Virus record (IMG/VR): IMGVR_UViG_3300033064_002647
Span: 1-33,493 of that record
Length of the DNA: 33,493 nt
Origin: a virus
Strand: one strand, 5' to 3'
Both the position numbers and the translations under genes were made by a program. Under the pieces are notes generated by a model that saw nothing but the letters and a program-made list of their open reading frames with translations, made no database searches and was not told where the DNA came from. Every line of letters starts with the position of its first letter. Positions within the stretch are counted from its first letter, which is position 1. Shown here one piece after another: positions 7,046-14,795 of this stretch.

Positions 7046-7597
7046 TTACACGCAGAAAATCACGCTCATCCCTAAAAATTTAGTATCTAATAAATGTACT
7101 GCCTTATAATGCTCATTCTCTGCCAAAAACTCATCTAAAGCCTTTCTACAACCAGAATGAATAGGATCAGTACTGGCTGTATCGTGCATCATTATAACTC
7201 CACCAGTCTTAACAAACGGAGTCCATGCCTTTAACTCATTTACTGTATGTTCATATCTATTATTTGTATCAATTAAGAGAAAGTCAATTTCTTTCTTCCA
7301 AGCAACAGATGCTTCTACACTATCACCAACAATAAAAGTAACGCTTTTCTCCTTCTCAAGAACTCCCTTTCCCTCTGGGTATAGTCTCAGATGAGCGTCG
7401 CTAACATAATCAATACTCCAAAGGTGGCCATTTGTTTTATTAGCAACTGCCGTCAATGCATATGTGGATTGACCAGCTCCTAGTTCAACCAGCACCTTGG
7501 CGTTCATTTGAACAGGAATATTATAGAGGGATAGTAAATACTCATTTATATCCGTATCTCTTCCAGCCATTTGTAGAATATCATTTCGATTAAACAC
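7046..7597 (-). CDS. Class I SAM-dependent methyltransferase
   Basis: This 183-residue protein has the Rossmann methyltransferase signature. Motif I is VELGAGQS (residues 37-44), an acidic strand end (WSIDYVSD) would hold the SAM ribose, and IDFLLIDTNNRYEHT followed by TGGVIMMHD marks the motif IV/post-IV region typical of the Methyltransf_24 type found in glycan and cephalosporin-hydroxylase-like clusters. It could methylate a sugar. It overlaps the epimerase gene by eight bases. A second, unrelated-length methyltransferase lies at 8926-9660. Confidence 0.82.
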   Translation of the reverse strand: MFNRNDILQMAGRDTDINEYLLSLYNIPVQMNAKVLVELGAGQSTYALTAVANKTNGHLWSIDYVSDAHLRLYPEGKGVLEKEKSVTFIVGDSVEASVAWKKEIDFLLIDTNNRYEHTVNELKAWTPFVKTGGVIMMHDTASTDPIHSGCRKALDEFLAENEHYKAVHLLDTKFLGMSVIFCV

Positions 7598-8525
7598 CTG
7601 TCCACCAATAAATATAATCTTTTATAGCTTCCTCTACTGGTATCTCCGCAACAAAGCCCAATTTCTCTTCTGCCTTGCTTACATCTGAGTGGTGCTTCAG
7701 CGTTTCATGAGACAACATCGGCACATTAATTATCTTTGACTTAGAATTAGTCTTCTCAATAACCATCTCAGCCATATCTCTTATAAAGGTTAGTTGCTTG
7801 TTTGCAATATTGAATATCTCAAAACCATCATACTTTTCTTTGGCTAGTATCGTAGCCCTGACAGCATCATCTACATGGGTATAGTCAGCAGAACATGGAA
7901 TAAAACCATTTACCATATCAAAACGACCATGAACTTTAAGATCCTCTCCTTTTAACGCCTGTTCCGTAAAAATTGAAAGTACAAGATCTGGGTTACTTCT
8001 TGCTCCTGCAACGTGATGATATCTTAAAACGACACAAGGAACATCAAAATACTTGTTATACATTTCACATAACTTCTCAGAACCCCACTTAGCTACGGCA
8101 TACGGACCCTCTGGTTGTGGTAATTTATCCTCTCTCCACGGACATTCTTGTTTACCGTACACTTTATTCGAAGAAGCGAACACTACGAGAGGTTTTGGAT
8201 TGCACAATCTAGCCGCTTCTAATACGTTAGCAGTACCAGCTAGATCAACCATTGCATAGTCGTGTGGGGCTGTTAAAGCTAGTCTATGACTAGGTAGAGC
8301 CGCAAGATGATAAATTACATCAACTCCATCCTTAATTGTCTCCTTAAGTTTCTCAAAATCAAGAACATCTCCAACCACAAAATCAAACTTCCCCCCAGCT
8401 TCCATTAAATTGATGATACTTCTTTTCCCTCTAACAAGACTGTCGTAGACAACAACGTCTTCTTTTTCTAAACGAGATGTTAAATGAGAGCCGATAAAGC
8501 CAGCTCCTCCTGTAATTACGTTCAT
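7590..8525 (-). CDS. NAD-dependent nucleotide-sugar epimerase/dehydratase (SDR)
   Basis: This 311-residue extended short-chain dehydrogenase/reductase has an N-terminal GGAGFIGS NAD-binding loop (6-13), GDVLDF around residue 52, and LAALPS near 75. The catalytic set is S118/S119 with Y142 and K146 (YAVAK). The length and ordering match GalE/WbpP-like UDP-sugar 4-epimerases or dTDP-sugar dehydratases. It would make a modified nucleotide sugar for the nearby transferases. It overlaps the acetyltransferase gene by four bases. The family is firm; the exact sugar is not. Confidence 0.93.
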   Translation of the reverse strand: MNVITGGAGFIGSHLTSRLEKEDVVVYDSLVRGKRSIINLMEAGGKFDFVVGDVLDFEKLKETIKDGVDVIYHLAALPSHRLALTAPHDYAMVDLAGTANVLEAARLCNPKPLVVFASSNKVYGKQECPWREDKLPQPEGPYAVAKWGSEKLCEMYNKYFDVPCVVLRYHHVAGARSNPDLVLSIFTEQALKGEDLKVHGRFDMVNGFIPCSADYTHVDDAVRATILAKEKYDGFEIFNIANKQLTFIRDMAEMVIEKTNSKSKIINVPMLSHETLKHHSDVSKAEEKLGFVAEIPVEEAIKDYIYWWTGV

Positions 8526-8929
8526 ATTTTTCCTATCTTTTTAATAAATTTAGCTGGAACTCCACCCCAAACCTCACATGGCGGAACATCTTTACATACA
8601 ACTGCCCCAGCCGCTACTACCGCATGTTCTCCGACAGTAACTCCTGGGAGGATTATACACCTTGTACAAAGCCAAGCGCCTTCCTTAATAATAACTGGGA
8701 GGATCTTACTTACTCTTTTTCTGTCATCCCTAAAAAGATCATAGTTATGGCTACCAGTAAGAATCATTATATCATGGCCAGAGAAGGCGTCTTTCTCTAT
8801 TGTTACTTTTCCTTGGCAATCAATCAAACCACTTATACCGACACCATCAGCAATCTCAGGCTTAACACCTAATTCGTAATTTATAAACCTAGCTCCACAT
8901 GGATGTCCTTTATATTCTCCTACGCTCAT
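8522..8929 (-). CDS. Hexapeptide-repeat acetyltransferase
   Basis: This 135-residue left-handed beta-helix protein resembles the maltose/galactoside O-acetyltransferase (LbetaH) family. Isoleucine-rich hexapeptide turns (VGISGLIDCQGKVTIEKDAF; VIIKEGAWLCTRCIILPGVTVGEHAVVAAGAVV) run through it. The GSHNYD segment carries the likely catalytic histidine, and PPCEVWGGVPAKFI is the classic C-terminal signature. It uses acetyl-CoA and probably acetylates a sugar. An AGGGAG site precedes the ATG. It sits between the epimerase and a methyltransferase with ATGA overlaps on both sides, as in O-antigen clusters. Confidence 0.9.
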   Translation of the reverse strand: MSVGEYKGHPCGARFINYELGVKPEIADGVGISGLIDCQGKVTIEKDAFSGHDIMILTGSHNYDLFRDDRKRVSKILPVIIKEGAWLCTRCIILPGVTVGEHAVVAAGAVVCKDVPPCEVWGGVPAKFIKKIGKI

Positions 8930-9660
8930 ACATCTCCCTTTAAATATTTATAACTCATAAAGTTAGAATCATATTTCTGTAGAAGAGTAAAGCCACGAGG
9001 AGTTCTAAAATTAACTACGGTCAATTGGTGGTCTCTTATTAGATTACCAAAAAATGGACGAAAATCACCAAACGGCCAATGATCCATCCCATGCAATGTT
9101 TGGTTGCTCAACCCAAGATGTTCGTGTAAGTCATGAATCATTATAAACCCACCAGGGTTAACAGCACTATAAAACTTTTGTAACTCCTTAAAACGGATGT
9201 CTGGCTCGCTATCTAAGAATAAAAGGTCAAATGTTATTTTTGGTTTTAAGTGTTCATCTAATTCTACTGAACCACGATCATCTCTTGGCAAAACGAACTT
9301 TAATGAATCTGTGTGAACGACGTTAATTCTATTAATACCTAACTTACTATGTAACGCTTTCGACTTTTTAACCCACTCTTCATTTAACTCAAGAGTAGTA
9401 ACCCTGCCACTGTTTCCCGAATACGACTGGTTATTCTTATCCATAGCATAAGCCATAACCGCCGAAGACCAACCAGCATACGTTCCAGTTTCTAAGACAT
9501 TTCTAGGTTTTGCTAATCTTACAAGCCCATACAAGAATTCAAGGACTTCAACCTCTGCACTACCATCCTGAATCATCTTAAACCGTCTTAGGGAGTCACT
9601 AACTTCTGGTTGTATTTCTACTCCAGCTTTCTCACATAACTGTTCAACTATACTTTTCAT
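8926..9660 (-). CDS. Class I SAM-dependent methyltransferase (O-methyltransferase-like)
   Basis: This 244-residue protein has motif I NVLETGTYAGWSS (about 54-66), a TTLELNEEW strand for the SAM ribose, FDLLFLDSEPDIRF at the catalytic strand, and PGGFIMIHD after it. This pattern fits the caffeoyl-CoA-type/Methyltransf_24 O-methyltransferases. It probably modifies a sugar or other small molecule. An ATGA overlap links it to a Cys/His-rich mini-protein gene upstream and to the acetyltransferase downstream. It shares layout with the shorter methyltransferase at 7046-7597 but the two are not close copies. Confidence 0.85.
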   Translation of the reverse strand: MKSIVEQLCEKAGVEIQPEVSDSLRRFKMIQDGSAEVEVLEFLYGLVRLAKPRNVLETGTYAGWSSAVMAYAMDKNNQSYSGNSGRVTTLELNEEWVKKSKALHSKLGINRINVVHTDSLKFVLPRDDRGSVELDEHLKPKITFDLLFLDSEPDIRFKELQKFYSAVNPGGFIMIHDLHEHLGLSNQTLHGMDHWPFGDFRPFFGNLIRDHQLTVVNFRTPRGFTLLQKYDSNFMSYKYLKGDV

Positions 9661-9827
9661 CTACAACCTCCTTTATTATGTCCCCTACAAGCCACCTGTA
9701 GAAACCCAATTCTCCTACAACCAATCCACTCTTTGCCACACTTGCAACAATATTCTACATTACAAATATTGCATCTGTGCTTACAATGACAACAACGAGG
9801 ATGGTGATGTCTGTGATCATGAATCAT
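9657..9827 (-). CDS. 56-residue Cys/His-rich mini-protein
   Basis: This small gene has a near-perfect AAGGAGGTAAAA ribosome-binding site before the ATG and an ATGA overlap with the methyltransferase downstream. The product has 11 cysteines and eight histidines in 56 residues. It starts with a His cluster (H3, H5, H7-H9), then C12, C13, C15, C19, C22, C27, C28, C30 and C37, with C47 and C55 in a basic tail. This must be a metal-binding (probably zinc) protein, perhaps two small knuckles. It overlaps the VWA gene by 11 bases. No family is recognised. Confidence 0.75.
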   Translation of the reverse strand: MIHDHRHHHPRCCHCKHRCNICNVEYCCKCGKEWIGCRRIGFLQVACRGHNKGGCR

Positions 9828-10437
9828 TTTTACCTCCTTGAAAATAACTTTTTGTACTTAAGTCAGCACTGGCAGCATATGTCTCGGCAGAACGCATCGT
9901 AGAGGCAAAAACCTGTTTCGTTCCCCCTCTAGTCGCTTCCCAGTCCATAACATTTCCCCTATGAAAGCCTAAATTAGAAGCAACCCCCCACGAATCTTGG
10001 TTTGCTCCCATATAAACAAATGTCCAGTTATCTTTCTTTTGCAACTTCTCAATAAGACTTCTTAAGCAACGCTCATCATGTTTCCTAGAGGAGTTCTCCT
10101 CACCATCGGTCATTATTACTACTATTGCTTTTTGATTGGATTTAACCTTCTTAGCCATCTTCTCTACTGTTTCAACAACAGCGTCGTAGAGAGGAGTCAT
10201 AGCATTCGGTTGGTATCCCTTTTTAGTAAGCTTCCTCACTTCCTTAACATCAACCATTGAATAAGGAATTCTAATTCCATTTGAGTCGAATTTCGTTAAG
10301 GTAAGATAGGACTTTGTTTTCTGCTTCTTCAGGCCATTAACGTACTCATTGAAACCACTAATCACTGAGTCTCTAATACCTTCCATTGAACCCGACTCAT
10401 CAAGAACAAAGTTTATAATTGTATCTGCTTTTTTCAT
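9817..10437 (-). CDS. von Willebrand factor A (VWA) domain protein
   Basis: This 206-residue protein is a single VWA domain. The metal-ion-dependent adhesion site is intact: D13-x-S15-x-S17 (DESGS), a threonine in NAMTPLYDA near the middle, and an aspartate in VVIMTDGEEN. Such domains bind protein partners through a divalent cation. I place the start at 10437, where GGAGGG precedes it and the ATG overlaps the upstream stop (ATGA); a frame to 10455 reads back into the upstream gene. It sits between glycosyltransferases and a metal-binding mini-protein. Stand-alone VWA proteins in phages have no settled role. Confidence 0.88.
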   Translation of the reverse strand: MKKADTIINFVLDESGSMEGIRDSVISGFNEYVNGLKKQKTKSYLTLTKFDSNGIRIPYSMVDVKEVRKLTKKGYQPNAMTPLYDAVVETVEKMAKKVKSNQKAIVVIMTDGEENSSRKHDERCLRSLIEKLQKKDNWTFVYMGANQDSWGVASNLGFHRGNVMDWEATRGGTKQVFASTMRSAETYAASADLSTKSYFQGGKNDS

Positions 10438-11435
10438 TTTAAAAATTCCCTCCATTGATTCTTAATATTTTCTTTTCCAAATAACTCAATCGCTCTCTTT
10501 CTTCCTGCCTCTCCCCATTGACGGGCTAGATCTTTATCTTCTAATAACCTGTGAATTGTTGCCCTTAACTCGTTCATTTCGTCCGAATAAAATCCGCTTT
10601 TCTCTGTCTCAATAATCTCTGGTATCTCAAAGAACTTAAACCTCTCCACCTTAAGATTTTCAGCCATCTGTCTCCCAATGGAAACAACTGGAATACCTGT
10701 CATCATGGCCTCTATTAACATCAAAGTATAAGGTGCTGGCCAAGTCCCTGTATAAACATAAACACGGTTGTCTCTCAACTCCTTCTTCGTCGTTTCGTAC
10801 GGTATCTCTCCACCATTGAGTGGGCCAAGATCGTCATTCCCCGAGCCGAAAATTGTAGCAGGAAACCCCTCAACCATCTGCATCACATGATCGTAATGAC
10901 AACACAGTCTTCTTCCCTTAAGCGTTTGAGTGAAATTGACAACTCTTTGTTTGTCCCCATTCCAACCACAAAATTCTTCTGGATCTTTGTAAAACCTAAT
11001 CGTAGCGTCTTCGCCTAAATAATCTGGAATATACTTCTCCATCGGAGAATATCTTACAATCTGCATTCCTTCGTATCTCATTTTTCGAATCATGTTCTCT
11101 ACAACCTTCGTAGACTGGCCTATTGACCTCCAAATTACCCTCTTGTGCTTCATTCTATCCCAATTCTCTGAAATCCATTCTGGAGTGTGCATGGCGATAA
11201 TACAATCAAACGGCTCAATAAGCTCTGCTGGAAGTCTCGTCTTTGGGTGGTGTCTAGTAAGTTCTTCAAATTCCTTAAAATGTTTAGCTCCCTTAATTCC
11301 TGGCCTCGGAAGCGACTTGTTGCCCCGTGGATCTGCATAAGCATCGTTCGAAAACACATCATGGCCCAACTCTGTCAACAAACTAACCTCATCATATTCT
11401 AATACGCAATGTGTACTTAGATAGTGTATTTTCAT
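10434..11435 (-). CDS. GT-B glycosyltransferase (GT4-like)
   Basis: This 333-residue protein has the GT-B layout: an N-terminal domain with FDCIIAMHTPEWI and a C-terminal domain with APYTLMLIEAMMTGIPVVSIG, the family's donor-binding signature in which the E of LIEAM is the second Glu of the E-x7-E motif. The typical C-terminal helix (ARQWGEAGRKRAIELFG) follows. It is cytosolic, with no signal. Four-base overlaps join it to the GT4 enzyme upstream and the VWA gene downstream. The donor is a nucleotide sugar of unknown identity. Confidence 0.82.
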   Translation of the reverse strand: MKIHYLSTHCVLEYDEVSLLTELGHDVFSNDAYADPRGNKSLPRPGIKGAKHFKEFEELTRHHPKTRLPAELIEPFDCIIAMHTPEWISENWDRMKHKRVIWRSIGQSTKVVENMIRKMRYEGMQIVRYSPMEKYIPDYLGEDATIRFYKDPEEFCGWNGDKQRVVNFTQTLKGRRLCCHYDHVMQMVEGFPATIFGSGNDDLGPLNGGEIPYETTKKELRDNRVYVYTGTWPAPYTLMLIEAMMTGIPVVSIGRQMAENLKVERFKFFEIPEIIETEKSGFYSDEMNELRATIHRLLEDKDLARQWGEAGRKRAIELFGKENIKNQWREFLK

Positions 11436-12559
11436 ATAGTCTTCTGTATCTCCTCTAGTCGTTTTTTCATTAAATTACCTACTGCTTTGTAAGACAATTT
11501 ATCCTTAACCATTTTCTTTGCGTTAGTCCCTATTCTACCACCATCTCCGCTATTATTAAAGACCCTGCGCATCTTCCTCTTAAGCTCATCTATATTAACC
11601 TCTGCCCAGTTCTGGTCTTTAGAGTACCAAGGAGCAAATCCCATATTAAAAACTCCCGTCTTCTCCCAACCAACTAAATGAGCTGTATGACCATCTTCAA
11701 ACCATTCATGAACTCCACCTATATTAGTAGAGATTACTGGATTGCCGACTGAGGCTGCTTCAGCTTGAGGAACACCCCAACCCTCTCCTCTATGGGCAGA
11801 AACAAAACAGTCCCCAGTTGAATGGAGACGTAAAACATCTTCTTTTGAAAGAAAGTCAAAACAAAGTAAAACCCTTGGAAAGCTTGTTAGTCCTGATTTT
11901 CTCTTCCATCTTTTAATATCATCACGGATAACATCTTTCTCTTTTTTATCAAATCCGAATCTATAGACCTTCAACAACAGAGTCACATCAGTTACTCCTT
12001 GGAACTCTTCCCAATAAGCCTTTAACAGCGCTCTTGGGTTCTTTCTCTCTATCCATTGAAAAATAGAATAAAACAAATAACCTTCATGGTGAGGAACATT
12101 AAACGGTCTTTGGGCATCAATGTTCGTACTTAAAGCCTGAGGAAAAACATGAATCGGGACTTTAACACCAGACTTTATAAAGCTTTGTTTATGAAATTCT
12201 CCGCCAGTCCATATCTCATCCATTAAGTTACAATTCCAAGCCCAAGTCTTCGACAACCCGTCTGTTTCCCAGAAAAGATGTCCTATGTGATATTTACAAG
12301 GTTCAAGGAATTTCAAATAACCATCCGAAGGTACGTGGACAATCTTTATATCGTAAGGCATTGATCTACCCTCTGACTTCTTAGCTATTTCAAAAGACTT
12401 TCCAAAACCCTTCTTACTGGCAGAATATACTACCCTCTCCGTTGTTACCTCCACCCCAGCTTCTACTAAAGCACGAATCGTGTTTCTATTGGCCTCACCG
12501 TAACCAGTGAAGTCTGACCAAGGACCAACATATTTACACGATACTTTTTTTCCTAGCAT
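11432..12559 (-). CDS. GT4-family glycosyltransferase
   Basis: This 375-residue protein is a clear group 1/GT4 enzyme. The N-terminus has a Gly-rich acceptor loop (WSDFTGYGEANRN) and the C-terminal domain carries HRGEGWGVPQAEAASVGNPVISTNIGG, where E and E' of the E-x7-E motif and the conserved GxPV turn are visible. The FYSIFQWIERKNPRALLKAY stretch is typical of the start of the donor domain. It probably transfers a sugar from a nucleotide donor to a growing glycan. It overlaps the gene upstream by seven bases and the next transferase by four. Confidence 0.9.
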   Translation of the reverse strand: MLGKKVSCKYVGPWSDFTGYGEANRNTIRALVEAGVEVTTERVVYSASKKGFGKSFEIAKKSEGRSMPYDIKIVHVPSDGYLKFLEPCKYHIGHLFWETDGLSKTWAWNCNLMDEIWTGGEFHKQSFIKSGVKVPIHVFPQALSTNIDAQRPFNVPHHEGYLFYSIFQWIERKNPRALLKAYWEEFQGVTDVTLLLKVYRFGFDKKEKDVIRDDIKRWKRKSGLTSFPRVLLCFDFLSKEDVLRLHSTGDCFVSAHRGEGWGVPQAEAASVGNPVISTNIGGVHEWFEDGHTAHLVGWEKTGVFNMGFAPWYSKDQNWAEVNIDELKRKMRRVFNNSGDGGRIGTNAKKMVKDKLSYKAVGNLMKKRLEEIQKTI

Positions 12560-12783
12560 ATCTCTATTTCTAATGTATCTCCTATTGTATTTGTTTCTTT
12601 AACTGAATCTGCTACTCGCCACGCTAAATCAACCTTCGCATCATCACCCTTATCATGGATTTGAGAATAGGTCATTTCTCTTTGATCTGGTGGTAGATGA
12701 GCAAAACCCTTTCTTAAGAAGATCTCCACTCTATCTTCTGTTACTGTGATAACTCTACCCCTAGTATTAATCAACTTGATCAT
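12553..12783 (-). CDS. Hypothetical phage protein, 76 residues
   Basis: This small protein begins with two beta strands (KLINTRGRVITVTEDRVEIFLRKGFAHLPP), a pattern common in small phage and structural-gene-neighbour proteins of unknown role. An acidic C-terminus ends in DTLEIEIC. No catalytic motif is seen. It overlaps the upstream mini-gene by four bases and the GT4 gene by seven. It marks the border between the glycan block and the small accessory genes. Confidence 0.5.
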   Translation of the reverse strand: MIKLINTRGRVITVTEDRVEIFLRKGFAHLPPDQREMTYSQIHDKGDDAKVDLAWRVADSVKETNTIGDTLEIEIC

Positions 12784-12968
12784 AACTTTTTCTTGTTTTC
12801 TTGCATAAAGTCATATGCTGACTGAGCATGTTTAGCTCCACAAAAAAACCCCTCAAGGTCTTCGCTGTTAACAGTATATCCTAATTTAACTGGTCCAATG
12901 TGACAATGTTGCCAATCACATCTTTTACGGTGATTTAACTTAACCTGTCTACCCATCATTGCTGTCAT
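12780..12968 (-). CDS. Small Cys/His protein
   Basis: This 62-residue basic protein has C17, H21, C22 and H23 in RCDWQHCHIG and C43 with H47 in FFCGAKHAQSAYDFM, which together could hold one zinc. A strong AAGGAGAGAAGT site precedes the ATG. It overlaps the HNH gene upstream by four bases. It may be a small DNA- or protein-binding factor; no family is recognised. Confidence 0.55.
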   Translation of the reverse strand: MTAMMGRQVKLNHRKRCDWQHCHIGPVKLGYTVNSEDLEGFFCGAKHAQSAYDFMQENKKKL

Positions 12969-13333
12969 ACTTCTCTCCTTTTCAAATTATTTAACAAGAC
13001 TTCGTAATCATACTTGCTTCGCTTGATTATCTTATTCTTTTTCATCATCAAATAATTGTATCTCTCTTCATGTCTTTCTCTAAACCAATCGGTGAACTGC
13101 AACGGTTCCTTATGTTGCCAATAAAGATGACACCCTACGCAGAAACATAAAGCATTCATGGGATCCCAACGCAACATCATATTTCTACGTCCAATAATAT
13201 GAGCACATTGTAAGCCTTCTGACTTACCACATTTCTCACATCTTCCGTGTTCTCTTATTAAGAGGGAGAATTCTTTATCACACTGTTTCTTGAGATAGGA
13301 GACACTCCCTTTCGAAACTCTTTTCCTAACCAT
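12965..13333 (-). CDS. HNH/NinG-like nuclease
   Basis: This 122-residue basic protein carries a zinc-HNH core. C32 and C35 (CEKCG), then CAHIIGRRNMMLRWDPMNALCFCVGCH with H45, N60 and C65/C68-H69, match the betabeta-alpha-metal layout of HNH nucleases and the 'AHxxGR...RWDPxNxxxxC..CH' pattern of phage NinG/Rap-like proteins. It would cut or resolve DNA, perhaps branched recombination intermediates. The C-terminus is a charged helix. The Shine-Dalgarno is weak. Whether it is a resolvase, packaging-related HNH or homing-type enzyme cannot be told. Confidence 0.78.
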   Translation of the reverse strand: MVRKRVSKGSVSYLKKQCDKEFSLLIREHGRCEKCGKSEGLQCAHIIGRRNMMLRWDPMNALCFCVGCHLYWQHKEPLQFTDWFRERHEERYNYLMMKKNKIIKRSKYDYEVLLNNLKRREV

Positions 13334-13346
13334 GAACCCATTGTAC

Positions 13347-13565
13347 CTAAGTTTCTAGCACTTGTCTAGTTGGACTGCCAATAGAAGAATCCTTTATCTT
13401 ATATCCAGCTCTTCTTGCGCAGCTCTTGCAAATACGACCAACTAACTCAACCTCTTTAACCTCTCCAGTAAGAGGAGACTCTACATGATCAGCTAATTTT
13501 ACTGCATACGATCCATAATGCCTTATGACTAATTTACATCCCATGCATCTAGTTGCTCTTTTCAT
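13347..13565 (-). CDS. Zinc-ribbon small protein
   Basis: This 72-residue protein has two CxxC pairs, RCMGCK near the N-terminus and ICKSCARR about 37 residues later, which would form a zinc ribbon around a beta hairpin. I use the ATG at 13565; an in-frame TTG lies three codons upstream. The start overlaps the upstream membrane-protein gene by 17 bases. It is probably a nucleic-acid-binding or scaffolding factor; its target is unknown. Confidence 0.6.
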   Translation of the reverse strand: MKRATRCMGCKLVIRHYGSYAVKLADHVESPLTGEVKEVELVGRICKSCARRAGYKIKDSSIGSPTRQVLET

Positions 13566-13791
13566 ATTCAACAATACCCTTCTTCTGTAAATGGTTAATC
13601 AAATCGAATGGTTCAGAAATGCTCCAATAAAAAATGTACAGAAACACTGACACTATTGCTAAAGTAAAAAATACCCCCCACAACCACTCTGAAGCATTAA
13701 ACTTATCAAACAATAAGAACATTGCAATCCAAGAAGAAAGATTAAACGGTTGCATTACATTAACATTTTTAATTCTCTTCACTCTCTTCAT
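13549..13791 (-). CDS. Small membrane protein, about two helices
   Basis: This 80-residue protein starts with a basic segment (KRVKRIKN). Two hydrophobic stretches follow: FNLSSWIAMFLLF and WLWGVFFTLAIVSVFLYIFYW. The C-terminus is soluble and charged. A GGAGGCAAAG site and the ATGA overlap with the gene upstream decide the start at 13791; a frame reaching 13905 only reads across the neighbour. It is likely in the inner membrane. No family is recognised. Confidence 0.58.
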   Translation of the reverse strand: MKRVKRIKNVNVMQPFNLSSWIAMFLLFDKFNASEWLWGVFFTLAIVSVFLYIFYWSISEPFDLINHLQKKGIVEYEKSN

Positions 13792-14003
13792 CTTTGCCTC
13801 CATGCAAGTACTATGCTTATAATTAACAGGCTTGTCATAAAAATCGTTAGAAAAACGAATATTATTATGGCAGAAATCCAAATTGGTGACAAAACCCACC
13901 ACCAACTCCAGTCAATTTCACCGAGCAACTTCAACGTGATAAAAACAATGGTTAGCAGTCCTGTAAAACCTATCCCCCCAGAACTATATTTCGACTCACT
14001 CAT
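13788..14003 (-). CDS. Small phage-type membrane protein, two helices
   Basis: This 71-residue protein has the layout GIGFTGLLTIVFITLKLLGEIDWSWWWVLSPIW followed by a second hydrophobic helix IIIFVFLTIFMTSLLIISIVL. This pattern, a short helix, a Trp-rich turn and a second helix, recurs in small phage membrane proteins of unknown function. A GGAGTAAT site precedes the ATG. The neighbour downstream overlaps by ATGA. It may influence the inner membrane during infection, but it is not next to the lysis genes. Confidence 0.6.
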   Translation of the reverse strand: MSESKYSSGGIGFTGLLTIVFITLKLLGEIDWSWWWVLSPIWISAIIIFVFLTIFMTSLLIISIVLAWRQR

Positions 14004-14015
14004 ATTACTCCAATT

Positions 14016-14336
14016 TTAATTAAGGAAAAACACAGTTGTCAGACTAGGTGAATGATCAGTCCAATAGTTGTCTTCAAGACTATATTTTTCACAAACAACA
14101 GTTTTTCTCTCAAAATAATCTACAAAAAGAATACAATCCTTATTATCACTTAAATCATAACTATTCGTGTACCATGTTTGGAGATCAACTTTTACCCTGT
14201 ATCTTTGATCTCCGTATCTTGCCTTAGTTATTGACTGGCTAACGAATACAATGGGAATTACTATAGAAAGCGCAAAAAATACCACACAAAAAACAAATAC
14301 AATAGCTTGGCATACTAATTTAATTAACTCTTTCAT
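14016..14336 (-). CDS. Membrane-anchored protein with external domain
   Basis: This 106-residue protein has an N-terminal hydrophobic helix (about 9-33, VCQAIVFVFCVVFFALSI and onward) followed by a 70-residue domain with three cysteines. The helix could be an uncleaved signal anchor that exports the rest. An AAGGAGAAAAA site precedes the ATG and the start overlaps the upstream HTH gene by ATGA. It is followed by two other small membrane-protein genes. No family is recognised; a superinfection-exclusion role would fit the layout but is only a guess. Confidence 0.55.
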   Translation of the reverse strand: MKELIKLVCQAIVFVFCVVFFALSIVIPIVFVSQSITKARYGDQRYRVKVDLQTWYTNSYDLSDNKDCILFVDYFERKTVVCEKYSLEDNYWTDHSPSLTTVFFLN

Positions 14337-14635
14337 TTTTTCTCCTTCGGTCTATGAATTTTTAATATCTTATGCATAACTGGTTGTGTTGACCCACCCA
14401 TTCTCTTTGCAATCTCACGTTGGGAAAATCCTCTATCATGTAAATATAAAACCATTTCAATCCTAATACGACTGTATATAGAAATAACCTCTTCTGGTAA
14501 AAGCTTTTCGAAGTCTGGTAATGGATTAACTACCTTCTCTATCTCATTCTGTGGCATCTCTGAGGCTCTTAAAACCTCTCTAGCTGACTTTCTTGTCTGT
14601 TCTAGTATAGTTAGTATCTCTTCTTGTTTATCCAT
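14333..14635 (-). CDS. Helix-turn-helix DNA-binding protein
   Basis: This 100-residue protein ends with a clear helix-turn-helix: VLYLHDRGFSQREIAKRMGGSTQPVMHKILK (about residues 62-92), of the sigma-region-4/homeodomain-like kind. The N-terminal half is a charged, helical region that may dimerise. An AAGGAGAAAA site precedes the start. It is a candidate regulator of the nearby transcription units. Its start overlaps the mini-gene upstream by eight bases. Confidence 0.7.
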   Translation of the reverse strand: MDKQEEILTILEQTRKSAREVLRASEMPQNEIEKVVNPLPDFEKLLPEEVISIYSRIRIEMVLYLHDRGFSQREIAKRMGGSTQPVMHKILKIHRPKEKK

Positions 14636-14795
14636 TTTTCTCCTTGAGTATATAAACTATCTCTGTTTGTGATATGGAAACTACGGTAGAATGCAATATT
14701 TCCCAACCATCTTCTAATAACATATCTAATTCATCATTGCCACCAGGATCATGATAATCTTGAGCGACTTTGACTCTCTTAATTTGTTTACTCAT
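14628..14795 (-). CDS. 55-residue protein, DUF4177-like tail
   Basis: This small gene has a CAGGAG site seven bases before the ATG and an ATGA overlap with the gene upstream. The product has an N-terminal basic segment, then MLLEDGWEILHSTVVS and EIVYILKEK. The 'L..GWE....' turn followed by a strand is typical of DUF4177-like small phage proteins. It is probably a small alpha-beta protein. Function is unknown. Confidence 0.65.
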   Translation of the reverse strand: MSKQIKRVKVAQDYHDPGGNDELDMLLEDGWEILHSTVVSISQTEIVYILKEKNG

